Shown piece by piece: positions 17,719 to 26,125 of a DNA stretch of 64,000 nt. The notes under the pieces were generated by a model. It was not told the origin of the DNA. It saw nothing but the letters and a program-made list of their open reading frames with translations, and did no database searches. Positions within the stretch are counted from its first letter, which is position 1. The number at the start of each line of letters is the position of its first letter. Source of the DNA: CAYNZP01 sp964401835 (GTDB lineage: Bacteria; Planctomycetota; Phycisphaerae; SM23-33); assembly GCA_964401835.1 (NCBI GenBank), contig CAYNZP010000007.1, positions 62,001-126,000 of the forward strand, in the 5' to 3' direction. The position numbers were made by a program, and so were the translations under genes.

Positions 17719-18966
17719 CTACATGTCAGTGGTTTTCTCGCTGCCAAACAGTTTATCACGCACATGGTCGGCTACCGCTCGAAGACGACCCAAACTTATT
17801 ATCTCGACATAGACCCCAGACATACCAGGAATTGCGTGTCCCATTATTCTGTGAATTGCATGCTGATCGTGAGCCTCATCAGCCCAAGTTCTAAAAGTAT
17901 GACGTAATGCATAGAATCCGATCCCCTTCCGGTTAATCCCCAGCTTTTTGAGTAATTTCCCAAACTCAAGGGCAACGGAATTAATTGGAACTACTTTCGA
18001 TATAGTTTCCCCATTGATTCTATGTACCCTTTCCCTGACCCATGCTTTTCCGCGATTAGTTATAAAAAGCAGATTTTCTGCTTCACGAGATGGTTTTGGC
18101 CTATCGGCTAAAACCTCACGAAGAGCTTTTTTTGTTTCAAGCCAAAGTGGAACTGACCGCTCTATTCCCGTTTTGGGTCTATCGAAATTGATAACATTTT
18201 TCTTAAAATCGATGGCATTTATCGGGAGACAAGCACAATCCTTATTTCCAAAGCCGCCGTTGATACCCAAAAAAATCATCGCCCGTAATTGAGTACCGGC
18301 AATTTCCAACAAGGAAAGAATTTCAGATGGTTCAAAAAGCCGCTTACCGTTAAGCTGCTCTTTAGCATGACGTCTCTTCCTTTTGAGAGTTTCCGACGGT
18401 TTATCGAAGGCTCTTCCGTACCGAACAGGGGAATCAAGAATCCCCATATCGTAGGCATACTTAAACATGCCTTTTATCACAGTAATAACTCGAATCATCG
18501 CATGAACACCTAATCCTTTTTTATTGTCTGTAAATCCATGGCGGAGTATTTTTTTTCGGAACTCCAAAAAGTCTTCTGGCCTAATATCCTCTACTAATCG
18601 GGTGGCCGTAACGAATTTGGCAAATCCTTCGACTACACGTCGACAATCCTCAAACCACCGCACCGAAATCTCTCCAACTTCAGCTTTTTCCCGTTGATAA
18701 TTTAGGTAAGCATTAGCTACATCCTTGACTGTTGGGCCTTCGGAAGATAGACTACTTCGTCTTGGCTGACGGCCTGCGTGAAGGTCTGCAGCTTGGCGAA
18801 GATAATTGTCCAAGGCAGCTTGGGGTTCTTCCCATACACCGAAGAAATGTATCTTGCCACGTATTTTTTTGCACCACTGGCCATTGTTGTGAGCGGTTAG
18901 TGCAAAAGATTGATAAGGTTTTGAAGGCTTTTTGCGTTTTTTTCGAATTGATTGAGAGGTAGTAAT
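17719..18966 (-). CDS. int: tyrosine recombinase/integrase, apparent ATT start
   Basis: From the TTG at 18813 the frame gives 364 residues, but it stays open for 51 more codons upstream. Those codons encode an arm-binding type N-terminus (FALTAHNNGQWCKKIRGKIH) expected for this family. The only start-like codon before the upstream TAA is ATT 18966, with GGAAGGGAG ending 7 bases before it, giving 415 residues. In that numbering the catalytic residues are Lys264 (RPKTG), His356 and Arg359 (RHTFR), His377 (MGH) and Tyr386. The usual Arg I motif is replaced by GFGNKD at 238-243. It lies 139 bases from tRNA-Lys and should mediate integration of the element. Confidence 0.85.
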   Translation of the reverse strand: MTTSQSIRKKRKKPSKPYQSFALTAHNNGQWCKKIRGKIHFFGVWEEPQAALDNYLRQAADLHAGRQPRRSSLSSEGPTVKDVANAYLNYQREKAEVGEISVRWFEDCRRVVEGFAKFVTATRLVEDIRPEDFLEFRKKILRHGFTDNKKGLGVHAMIRVITVIKGMFKYAYDMGILDSPVRYGRAFDKPSETLKRKRRHAKEQLNGKRLFEPSEILSLLEIAGTQLRAMIFLGINGGFGNKDCACLPINAIDFKKNVINFDRPKTGIERSVPLWLETKKALREVLADRPKPSREAENLLFITNRGKAWVRERVHRINGETISKVVPINSVALEFGKLLKKLGINRKGIGFYALRHTFRTWADEAHDQHAIHRIMGHAIPGMSGVYVEIISLGRLRAVADHVRDKLFGSEKTTDM

Positions 18967-19031
18967 TGCTTAGCTCCCTTCCGACAATATGGTCATTCGT
19001 GATTGAATACAGGGATTGTAACGTCCCAACC

Positions 19032-19052
19032 GGTTGTCGTCAAGGTTGTCGT
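19032..19052. repeat. tandem GGTTGTCGT direct repeats beside the integrase
   Basis: The 9-base word GGTTGTCGT occurs at 19032-19040 and again at 19044-19052, a 12-base period. It lies between the integrase start and tRNA-Lys, where arm-type recombinase sites or an att core are expected. The sequence itself shows only the repeat; its role is inference. Confidence 0.4.
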
Positions 19053-19105
19053 GGCAATTTTCGCGATTTCAGCATTAAACATAAATATTTTAAATTAAAA
19101 AACTT

Positions 19106-19178
19106 GGGGGAGTAGCTCAATTGGCAGAGCAACGCCCTTTTAAGGCGTAGGTTCTCGGTTCGAGTCCGAGCTCCCTCA
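19106..19178 (+). tRNA. tRNA-Lys (anticodon UUU)
   Basis: A full cloverleaf of 73 bases: the acceptor GGGGGAG pairs with CTCCCTC (one G-T pair), the D arm is GCTCAATTGGCAGAGC, the anticodon stem ACGCC/GGCGT encloses the loop CTTTTAA, and the T loop is GTTCGAGTC. The CCA end is not encoded. Its 5' end, not its 3' end, faces the mobile element. Confidence 0.97.
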
Positions 19179-19345
19179 TTTTATTGAACGCCGTCTCGCC
19201 GATGCAAACGCACCGGCTGCGGGCCTGAGGACGCTTCAAAATCAGGTTCGCGAATTGTCAATAAGTGTTGACGAAGCGAACAATTTCAGTATTATGTTCG
19301 CTCCTGATTGCCTAATTGCCGGGACTTTCCGGCTGGGGTAAAGCT

Positions 19346-19418
19346 GGCCCCATCGTCTAGTGGCCTAGGACACAGGCTTTTCATGCCTGCGACCGGGGTT
19401 CGACTCCCCGTGGGGTCA
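19346..19418 (+). tRNA. tRNA-Glu (anticodon UUC)
   Basis: A 73-base cloverleaf with acceptor GGCCCCA pairing with TGGGGTC, anticodon stem CAGGC/GCCTG around loop TTTTCAT, and T loop GTTCGACTC. It lies 167 bases downstream of tRNA-Lys on the same strand. CCA is not encoded. Confidence 0.97.
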
Positions 19419-19425
19419 TACATGT

Positions 19426-19460
19426 TCGAAAGGTCGACTCATTACGAGTCGGCCTTTCGA
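19426..19460 (+). terminator. stem-loop after the tRNA genes
   Basis: An almost perfect 15-base-pair hairpin: TCGAAAGGTCGACTC pairs with GAGTCGGCCTTTCGA (one mismatch) around the loop ATTAC. It starts 8 bases after tRNA-Glu. The U-tract is poor (ATGTTTCTC follows), so it may end or stabilise the tRNA transcript rather than be a classic intrinsic terminator. It argues against translation starting at the ATG at 19460. Confidence 0.6.
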
Positions 19461-19516
19461 TGTTTCTCAAACCATTAAATGTAATTTTCATTTCTATCAG
19501 TTACAATTTGCCTTCA

Positions 19517-21592
19517 ATGACAGCCTCAATGGACTCAAATCATGTTTCAGCAGGTACATCAATACGACGTATTGCGAATACTTTTGCATTGATTGCCACA
19601 TGCGCTTTTGGCGTATCGCTTGGGGTTCGCACACTCAGCAATGCTGACCTGGGCTACCATTTGGCCTACGGAGACAGTTTTCTCGATAACAGCAGGATTG
19701 TCGATACGAATGACTTTATCTATACGCTGCCAGTGCGAAACCCCGACACAGAGCTGAACCAGCCCGGCCCGGGATGCTGGTACGATGAATCCGGCAAATA
19801 CCGATTCCCCAACGCAAATTGGCTCTCACAAATCATCATGTCCGCAGTTAACCACGTGTTTGGTTCTGAAGGTTTAAGCATTTTACAGGCGGTTTTGGTT
19901 GCTGGCATATTCGCAGCCTGTCTGGCCGCAATGAAACGGCTTAAGATTCCTGCATTGTGGGCCTCGCTTGGGATTTTGCTTATTGGCTTTGTCGCTTACG
20001 GACGGTTTACACTTCGGCCGGAAGTTTTCGGATATCTGATTCTGGCAATTCAACTCGCCATCCTTGCAGGCGGAAAGATGAAGTGGAAATCGGTAATATC
20101 TTTAATCATCCTTCAACTTCTGCTCGTAAATCTCCACAGTTACTTTCTTCTTGGCCTCGGCCTGACGGGCGCGTTTGTCGCTGACAAGTTCTTGCGATAT
20201 GTCTGGAACCGAATTCGAAAAAGTGAACCGGACAAGCAGCTCAATAAAAGCTTAACAGTCTTTGCCATAACCCTGGCCGGTCAATTGACAGTTTGTTTTA
20301 TAAATCCATGGGGCTGGCGTCTTGCAGTGCTTCCAATTCAAACTCTGATTTTCCTGAGGCAGAACAATATAGTCGCCTCCCAAACCGCCAGTATTCACGG
20401 GCATCCATGGTCGTTAATTGGCGAACTCTTTTCGCCATTTGCGTCGAACGCAGCCTTTGTTAACACCAAATCCACCTACGCCTTCTGTGTTTTTTTGGGA
20501 ATTTCCGGCATTGGAATTGTTTGGGCTCTTATAAAGAAAAAATGGGCATGGCTTCTTGTAATGGCTGCCTTGACGGCGGTGTCTCTATCAATGAGAAGAA
20601 ACATCGCATTCGCTGCTATTTTGGCAACGCCGCTAGCACTGGGAGCCTGCTTTAGTTTGTACAGAACCTTTGTCACGGAAAGCCCAGCCAAAAAACCTTC
20701 ATATTCTTCGATTTCTTTGATAATAGTTTCTGCTGTCGTAATTGTTTTTTCCGGGTATTTCATATTCACTGTTGTCACTCATCGCTTCTATTACAATGAG
20801 CGATCACCATTAAGGTTCGGCTTGGGCAATTCAGAATTGAACCTGCCAATCGGTCCAGCCAGATGGTTAACACAGCACAAACCCCAAGGCCAGGTTTGGA
20901 CGAGTTTTAACAGTTCGTCGAATATTTATTATTTCACTCAGCCGCATCCCCAGGTCCCTGTTCTTACAAACACCTGGGCATACCCCCCTGGCGTGTTGCA
21001 GGAAGTACTTGAAGTAAGCCGTTCTACAGCGGCTTTTGAAAGTGCGGTTAAGCGTTATTCGATTCAAACCGTCGCAATTCGAACGGACATTACAAACAGC
21101 CGACTTTTGAAATATCTGGACCAAAATCCCAAATGGTCGCTTGTATTTCTGGATGCATGGTATTGCGTGTTCATCGATAACACCGGCCCAAACGCTGAAT
21201 TGGCAAAACGATTTAACATTAGAAAAGAAGCCTTCGATGTCGCGGATTACTCAAAGCGCCTCGCCGAGGTTGATCCCATGAATGCCTATTCGCTTAACCT
21301 GGGCTCAATGACACTATTTCACCTTGGCTGGTACTCCCCTGCTATAGAAATACTAAACTCTGCTACAAAAATTGACCCTTCTTATCACAAAGCATGGATT
21401 CTTAAAGGGTGGTGTTTAACGCACAGGGCCATCGGGAATTTTGAGGCTGGCGCATTTAGTACGGCAAGGAAGGATTTTAACCTGGCACGTGAAAGCTTAC
21501 TTGCTGCCCTGAGAATCAAACCTAACTATAAACCGGCAAAAAATAGCTTGCTGGCACTTGAAGAAGATATGCGTCGATTAAACATGAGATAA
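19517..21592 (+). CDS. polytopic membrane protein, glycosyltransferase C-like, with TPR tail
   Basis: The product is about 691 residues. ATG 19517 or 19529 is more likely than 19460, which overlaps a hairpin; no clear ribosome site helps. About ten or more hydrophobic helices fill the first 430 residues. The first loop carries NADLGYHLAYGD and later NWLSQ, an arrangement like the acidic loop of GT-C glycosyltransferases and related YfhO/mannosyltransferase-like proteins. After the last membrane helix comes a soluble segment with two TPR-like helical pairs near residues 590-680 (AYSLNLGSMTLFHLGWYSPA and a copy). It stands alone between the tRNAs and apgM. Substrate unknown. Confidence 0.65.
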   Translation: MTASMDSNHVSAGTSIRRIANTFALIATCAFGVSLGVRTLSNADLGYHLAYGDSFLDNSRIVDTNDFIYTLPVRNPDTELNQPGPGCWYDESGKYRFPNANWLSQIIMSAVNHVFGSEGLSILQAVLVAGIFAACLAAMKRLKIPALWASLGILLIGFVAYGRFTLRPEVFGYLILAIQLAILAGGKMKWKSVISLIILQLLLVNLHSYFLLGLGLTGAFVADKFLRYVWNRIRKSEPDKQLNKSLTVFAITLAGQLTVCFINPWGWRLAVLPIQTLIFLRQNNIVASQTASIHGHPWSLIGELFSPFASNAAFVNTKSTYAFCVFLGISGIGIVWALIKKKWAWLLVMAALTAVSLSMRRNIAFAAILATPLALGACFSLYRTFVTESPAKKPSYSSISLIIVSAVVIVFSGYFIFTVVTHRFYYNERSPLRFGLGNSELNLPIGPARWLTQHKPQGQVWTSFNSSSNIYYFTQPHPQVPVLTNTWAYPPGVLQEVLEVSRSTAAFESAVKRYSIQTVAIRTDITNSRLLKYLDQNPKWSLVFLDAWYCVFIDNTGPNAELAKRFNIRKEAFDVADYSKRLAEVDPMNAYSLNLGSMTLFHLGWYSPAIEILNSATKIDPSYHKAWILKGWCLTHRAIGNFEAGAFSTARKDFNLARESLLAALRIKPNYKPAKNSLLALEEDMRRLNMR

Positions 21593-21711
21593 AACTCCGG
21601 CAGACCTGGCCTCAATTTTCAACCGTTAGTGGACTTTTTGCGGCTTGATTGCTAAACTCCACGCCGTTTTGAAATGAATCTCAGCAACTTTTACAGGAGA
21701 CCTTAAGGTCA

Positions 21712-22926
21712 ATGGAAGACACATACGGAAACCTTATAAGCTCTTTGGCTAGGGCCAATGACAAACGAATCGTGCTGCTCGTAATGGACGGAATCGGCGA
21801 CTGCGACAATGATGGTAAGGGTACCGCCCTCCAGCAGGCCAAAACGCCCAATTTCGATGCCCTCGCAGCGCGTAGTGCATTAGGTCAGCATCTTCCGGTA
21901 GCACAAGCTGTCACACCAGGCAGCGGGCCCGGGCATCTGGGCATTTTCGGCTACGACCCTCTCGTCTATATGGTCGGCCGAGGCGTCCTGAGCGCGTTGG
22001 GCGTTGAGTTCGACCTGACGAGCCGTGATGTGGCAGCGCGTCTGAATTTCTGCACAATCGACAGTTACGGAAACGTAACAGACCGCCGGGCTGGCAGGAT
22101 CCCAGATGAAGAAAACAAACGTATTCTCAATATAATTCGCGAAAAAATCTCTCCGCCAGCTGGCGTTGAGGTTTTCTTCGAGACTGTCACAGAACACAGG
22201 GCATTAATGGTGCTTCGAGGCGATAATCTCGATGACAATATAGGTGATACTGACCCGCAGGTTACCGGTATTCCCGCCCTTTCCCCAGCCAGGTCTCCAC
22301 ATGACAGCTCGAAGACCGCCAAAATCGCAGAAGACCTTATAAACCAGGTAAGGGAAATCCTTTCTGACGAAAAGCAGGCCAATATGATCCTCGCCCGTGG
22401 CTTCGCGAAGTTCCCGGATTGGCCGAGCTTCCAGCAACGCTACAAGCTCAACCCTGCCGCCGTTGCCGGCTATGCGATGTATCGCGGCGTGGCCAAACTT
22501 GTCGGAATGCCGTTGGCTTCCAAGCCGACCAGTGCCAAAGATATTTGCGTAGGAGTTGCCAAGGCATTGAAGGAGCATGACTTCATCTTTGCACATTTCA
22601 AATACACCGACAAGACAGGCGAAGATGGCGAACTCACAGGCAAGATTCAGCGAATAGAGGAAATGGACGCGGCATTACCAACGCTGCTTGAGGCAAAGCC
22701 CGATGTCCTGGTCATTACCGGCGACCATTCGACACCGCCAAGTCTCAAGGCTCACAGCTGGCATCCTGTTCCGATACTTCTTTATGGGCCAAGCTTACGT
22801 GGCAGTGATGGCGATAAATTTGATGAGATAACCTGCCGGTCGGGCCAAATCGGCACGATTCTGGCCAAGGAACTCATGCCGCTTGCAATGGCACACGCTG
22901 GCAAGCTCGAAAAATTCGGAGCATAA
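21712..22926 (+). CDS. apgM: 2,3-bisphosphoglycerate-independent phosphoglycerate mutase, archaeal type
   Basis: The 404-residue enzyme interconverts 3- and 2-phosphoglycerate in glycolysis. It belongs to the alkaline phosphatase superfamily. The first metal ligand is in LVMDGIGD, the phosphoserine site is TPGSGPGHLG at about residues 69-78, and the C-terminal metal site is ITGDHSTPPSLKAHSWHPVP. The length and ATGINF-less ApgM layout fit the archaeal-type family, not the longer GpmI. ATG 21712 has a GGAG site somewhat far upstream (about 14 bases). A strong terminator follows. Confidence 0.93.
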   Translation: MEDTYGNLISSLARANDKRIVLLVMDGIGDCDNDGKGTALQQAKTPNFDALAARSALGQHLPVAQAVTPGSGPGHLGIFGYDPLVYMVGRGVLSALGVEFDLTSRDVAARLNFCTIDSYGNVTDRRAGRIPDEENKRILNIIREKISPPAGVEVFFETVTEHRALMVLRGDNLDDNIGDTDPQVTGIPALSPARSPHDSSKTAKIAEDLINQVREILSDEKQANMILARGFAKFPDWPSFQQRYKLNPAAVAGYAMYRGVAKLVGMPLASKPTSAKDICVGVAKALKEHDFIFAHFKYTDKTGEDGELTGKIQRIEEMDAALPTLLEAKPDVLVITGDHSTPPSLKAHSWHPVPILLYGPSLRGSDGDKFDEITCRSGQIGTILAKELMPLAMAHAGKLEKFGA

Positions 22927-22935
22927 CAAGCCAAT

Positions 22936-22967
22936 AAAAAAGGCGGCTCAAATGAGTCACCTTTTTT
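22936..22967 (+). terminator. intrinsic terminator of apgM, probably bidirectional
   Basis: AAAAAGGCGGCTCA pairs with TGAGTCACCTTTTT around a two-base loop, with one mismatch and one G-T pair, and the 3' arm runs into six T. The stem starts 9 bases after the apgM stop and the A-run on its left gives a U-tract for the convergent phosphofructokinase gene. Confidence 0.85.
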
Positions 22968-22987
22968 CATGCTCTATATAATCTGGG

Positions 22988-24205
22988 CTAGGCCAACTTA
23001 CCAATTACGGGCAGTTCGCCAACCAGCGGTGTAACGTAGTTAATGAAGCCTGCGGTAATGCCATTACCGGCGTCGTTGATAAACTCCGCGGGAAGCGGCT
23101 TTGTCTCACGGGCAACGTCCTGCAGTTCCGCCCGGAAACATTCAATGCCATAGTCAGCCCCTTCTCCGGTTCTCTTAAATGCCACCGAACCGCCCTCTTC
23201 ACCAGCAAGTGCGTATTCAACCGCTTTTCGGCCGGCCAGGCGCGCCTCAGCCTGATCCACCGGTGAAGCAAATCCTGCGAAGCTGCGCTGCAGATAGCCA
23301 AATGTATCAGCTCGGACGCGAAGTTTCTTGGCTCCGAGTTTCGCTGCGACCTTGGTCTTTACGATATCTGCGAGATAATCGCCCAGTGCTCCGCTACCGG
23401 AAAGCTGGACATTGCCATGGCTGTCGCGCTCGGCGTCCTCTGTCACTTTTACGCCCCAACTCGTGCCATTTTCATCTTCGATACCTTCCGAGACAGCCAA
23501 CTGGCAACGGCCAAGACGGCTGTAAACATCCGCTATGTCGTTGATAAGCTTTTCTTCGCTGACCGGTGATTCGGGCACGTAGATAAGGTGCGGACCGTCG
23601 GTATCATCCTGGCGAGCCAATACGCTGGCAGCTGTCAGCCAACCTGCGTGGCGACCCATGATGATATTGATCTTGATACCAGGCAAAGCCGCACTATCGC
23701 GGTCGTCGCCCATAATAGCCGAGGCCACAAACCTTGCGGCCGAGCCGTAACCGGGGCAATGATCCGTGACGCGAAGGTCGTTATCAATTGTCTTGGGGAT
23801 ATGGAACACGCGAAGCTCATAATTAACTTCTTTGGCGAGTTCACTTACGATTCTGGCTGCATCGGCTGAGTCGTTACCGCCAATGTAGAAAAAGTAACGA
23901 ACATCATTTTTCGCCAGTACATCGAATATCTTCTTGCAGTATTCATCATCGGGCTTATCGCGCGTCGAACCAAGTGCCGCAGCCGGAGTCTGGGCTACTC
24001 GTTCGAGCAGATCCTTATCCAGGCCTTTCAGGTCGATGAATCGTTCTTCGATAATTCCTCGTACGCCGTGCCTTGCACCCAACAGCCGATCTATAACGTC
24101 AGCTTCGGATACTGCTTCAATTACGCCAACGAGCGACTGATTGATAACAGCGGTAGGTCCGCCGGATTGTCCAATAATTGCGTTTCCCTTAATCGCCTTG
24201 CTCAT
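22988..24205 (-). CDS. pfp: 6-phosphofructokinase, probably pyrophosphate-dependent
   Basis: The 405-residue enzyme phosphorylates fructose 6-phosphate. Motifs are GQSGGPTAVIN at the N-terminus, YIGGNDSADAA, PKTIDNDL with the catalytic Asp, and GRHAGWLTA. In ATP-type enzymes the second motif reads GGDG; an Asp in place of the second Gly (here GGND) is the mark of PPi-type enzymes, so PPi is the likely donor. ATG 24205 with an AGGAAG site 9-10 bases upstream is chosen over the in-frame TTG 24214. It lies convergent with apgM, another glycolytic gene, with a shared terminator. Confidence 0.88.
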   Translation of the reverse strand: MSKAIKGNAIIGQSGGPTAVINQSLVGVIEAVSEADVIDRLLGARHGVRGIIEERFIDLKGLDKDLLERVAQTPAAALGSTRDKPDDEYCKKIFDVLAKNDVRYFFYIGGNDSADAARIVSELAKEVNYELRVFHIPKTIDNDLRVTDHCPGYGSAARFVASAIMGDDRDSAALPGIKINIIMGRHAGWLTAASVLARQDDTDGPHLIYVPESPVSEEKLINDIADVYSRLGRCQLAVSEGIEDENGTSWGVKVTEDAERDSHGNVQLSGSGALGDYLADIVKTKVAAKLGAKKLRVRADTFGYLQRSFAGFASPVDQAEARLAGRKAVEYALAGEEGGSVAFKRTGEGADYGIECFRAELQDVARETKPLPAEFINDAGNGITAGFINYVTPLVGELPVIGKLA

Positions 24206-24266
24206 AATCCTCAACTTCCTTTTATAATTTTACTCAGGGGAAATTTCTAGACCGAGAAATTCAGGT

Positions 24267-25616
24267 CTATTTACTTCTCAACATTTCACGTTCGATAAAT
24301 TGCGTATCCCATGTTCCGTGTACGAATTTATCGTGCATTAATATTTTCTGACAAAGTGGTATGGTTGTCTTGGTCGGATAAATAACGAATTCGTCAAGCG
24401 CCCGCAGCGCGGTCGAAATAGCAGCCGTCCTGTTTGCTCGATGAATGATAAGCTTTCCGACAAGGCTGTCGTAAGTCGGTGGAATATCATAACCCTGATA
24501 AACATGGGAATCCCATCTAACTCCAAGGCCGCCAGGAGCTACAAACGCTTCAACTCTGCCCGGACTCGGCCTGAAATTATGATAGGGGTCTTCGGCGTTA
24601 ATGCGACACTCGATGCTGTGGCCGGTCTGTTTTATATCTTCCTGCCTGTAAACAATCTTCTCTCCGGACGCGACACGAAGTTGCCACTTAACAAGGTCCA
24701 AACCTGTAACCATCTCGGTAATTGGATGCTCGACCTGTATACGGGTGTTAACTTCCATAAAATAGAAGTTATTATTCTGATCCAGCAGAAATTCCACCGT
24801 TCCCGCACCATGATAATCAACCTCTTTGGCCAGCCGCACGGCAGAATTGCAGATTTCATCTCTCAATTCGCTGTCAAGGCCGGCTGCGGGGGTTTCCTCG
24901 ATAAGCTTCTGATTACGGCGCTGAACGCTGCATTCCCGCTCGAAGAGATGCACGACATTGCCGTGATTATCGCCAAGTATCTGCACTTCGATATGTCGGA
25001 AATTTTCAATGCACTTTTCGATATAGAGTCTTCCGTCATTAAAGGCCACTTCAGCTTCCGCCCGGGCCTGCTTGAATACGTGCTTGAGCGTAGCTTCGTT
25101 ATGAGCAAAGCGAATTCCCCTGCCTCCGCCGCCTGCTGCTGCCTTGATAACAACCGGATAACCGATTTCATTGGCTATTTTAACGGCATCACTGACATCT
25201 CCTATTGCCCCGTCGCTCGAAGGTGTCGTCGGTACGTTAGCGGCTTTTGCGAGCTTCTTGGCGCTGATCTTGTCGCCCAGAGCCTTCATGCTCTCTACTG
25301 TCGGGCCGATAAACTCGATTTTGCAGTCGCGGCAGATTTCCGCGAAATGGGAATTTTCAGCAAGGAACCCGTAACCCGGATGTATAGCATCGACGTCGGC
25401 AATTTCGGCAGCTGCGATAATGCGGGGAATATTGAGATAGCTCTCTGCCGAGGGGGCTGGGCCTATGCAGATACGCTCGTCGGCCAGATGCAGGTAACTT
25501 GCGTCACGGTCAGCCTCTGAAAAGACTATGACCGTTTCCACTCCAAGCTCCTTGCAGGCTCGGATTATTCTTAAGGCAACCTCGCCTCTATTGGCTATCA
25601 GAACGCGGGAAAACAT
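24267..25616 (-). CDS. accC: biotin carboxylase subunit of acetyl-CoA carboxylase
   Basis: The 449-residue protein carboxylates biotin on AccB with ATP and bicarbonate, the first step of fatty acid synthesis. It has the full family layout: N-terminal LIANRGEVALRIIRACKELG, ATP-grasp glycine loop GGGGRGIR at about 165-172, and the catalytic segment EVNTRIQVEHPITEMVTG. A GAGG site lies 7 bases before ATG 25616. It follows accB by 30 bases in the pepP-accB-accC operon. Confidence 0.96.
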   Translation of the reverse strand: MFSRVLIANRGEVALRIIRACKELGVETVIVFSEADRDASYLHLADERICIGPAPSAESYLNIPRIIAAAEIADVDAIHPGYGFLAENSHFAEICRDCKIEFIGPTVESMKALGDKISAKKLAKAANVPTTPSSDGAIGDVSDAVKIANEIGYPVVIKAAAGGGGRGIRFAHNEATLKHVFKQARAEAEVAFNDGRLYIEKCIENFRHIEVQILGDNHGNVVHLFERECSVQRRNQKLIEETPAAGLDSELRDEICNSAVRLAKEVDYHGAGTVEFLLDQNNNFYFMEVNTRIQVEHPITEMVTGLDLVKWQLRVASGEKIVYRQEDIKQTGHSIECRINAEDPYHNFRPSPGRVEAFVAPGGLGVRWDSHVYQGYDIPPTYDSLVGKLIIHRANRTAAISTALRALDEFVIYPTKTTIPLCQKILMHDKFVHGTWDTQFIEREMLRSK

Positions 25617-25646
25617 ATTATGACCTCATGCCCTTGTCGAAATGAC

Positions 25647-26102
25647 TTAGGCGGGTTTGACTCTAAAGAGAACCTGCCCGAATTCCAGCGGCTGGGAGTT
25701 CTTGACGCATATTTCCGCAATTGTGCCGGAACACTCGGCCTTGATTTCGTTCATAACCTTCATGGCCTCGACGATACAAACCAGAGTGTCGTTGGCTACA
25801 GAAGTCCCCACGGAAACGAAATCGTCAGTTTCTGGTGACGCCGCCGAATAATATGTCCCAACCATTGGGCTTTTAATCTCGATGAGATTGTCGGCTGGTT
25901 TTTCAGCTTTTTCTTCTTTTTCGGCTGGCGCTGCCTGGGCTGGGGCAGCTGCAACGGGGACGGCCGGGGCGGCTGTAACGACGGGGACACCGCCCGTGCC
26001 GCGCTTAATAGCGACCTTGTCTTGGCCGCTGGCTATATCGACCTCACTCAGATCGTTGTCGATCATCAGCTTAATGAGTTGTCTAATCTCTTTAATATCC
26101 AT
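25647..26102 (-). CDS. accB: biotin carboxyl carrier protein of acetyl-CoA carboxylase
   Basis: The 151-residue protein carries the biotin that shuttles carboxyl groups between AccC and the transferase. The N-terminal 35 residues form the usual helical region, residues about 35-75 are an Ala/Pro/Glu-rich flexible linker, and the biotinyl domain ends with the EAMKVMNE motif whose Lys accepts biotin. It lies between the M24 peptidase gene and accC, a common order in bacteria. Confidence 0.95.
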   Translation of the reverse strand: MDIKEIRQLIKLMIDNDLSEVDIASGQDKVAIKRGTGGVPVVTAAPAVPVAAAPAQAAPAEKEEKAEKPADNLIEIKSPMVGTYYSAASPETDDFVSVGTSVANDTLVCIVEAMKVMNEIKAECSGTIAEICVKNSQPLEFGQVLFRVKPA

Positions 26103-26125
26103 TCGCTTCCTTGTCCTTAAATGTG

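Larger units (their letters stand above)
1..19105. mobile_element. integrated mobile element, left end outside the window
   Basis: The span carries an integrase, an excisionase-like gene, a dead second integrase, a primase, a ribonucleotide reductase, a replication-relaxation-type protein and two HerA/VirD4-family DNA-pump ATPases, with no housekeeping genes until the tRNA-Lys gene. That set is typical of an integrated plasmid or conjugative element. The right boundary is placed between the integrase start and tRNA-Lys, but no att repeat could be proven because the left end is not visible. No relaxase is recognisable in the visible part. The boundary coordinate is an inference; membership of the genes in one element is well supported by the operon layout. 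Confidence 0.75.

Noticed and set aside
24441..25520. 359-codon open frame antisense to accC
   Set aside because: The accC frame has all biotin carboxylase motifs; the antisense frame has no domain, ribosome site or operon partner.
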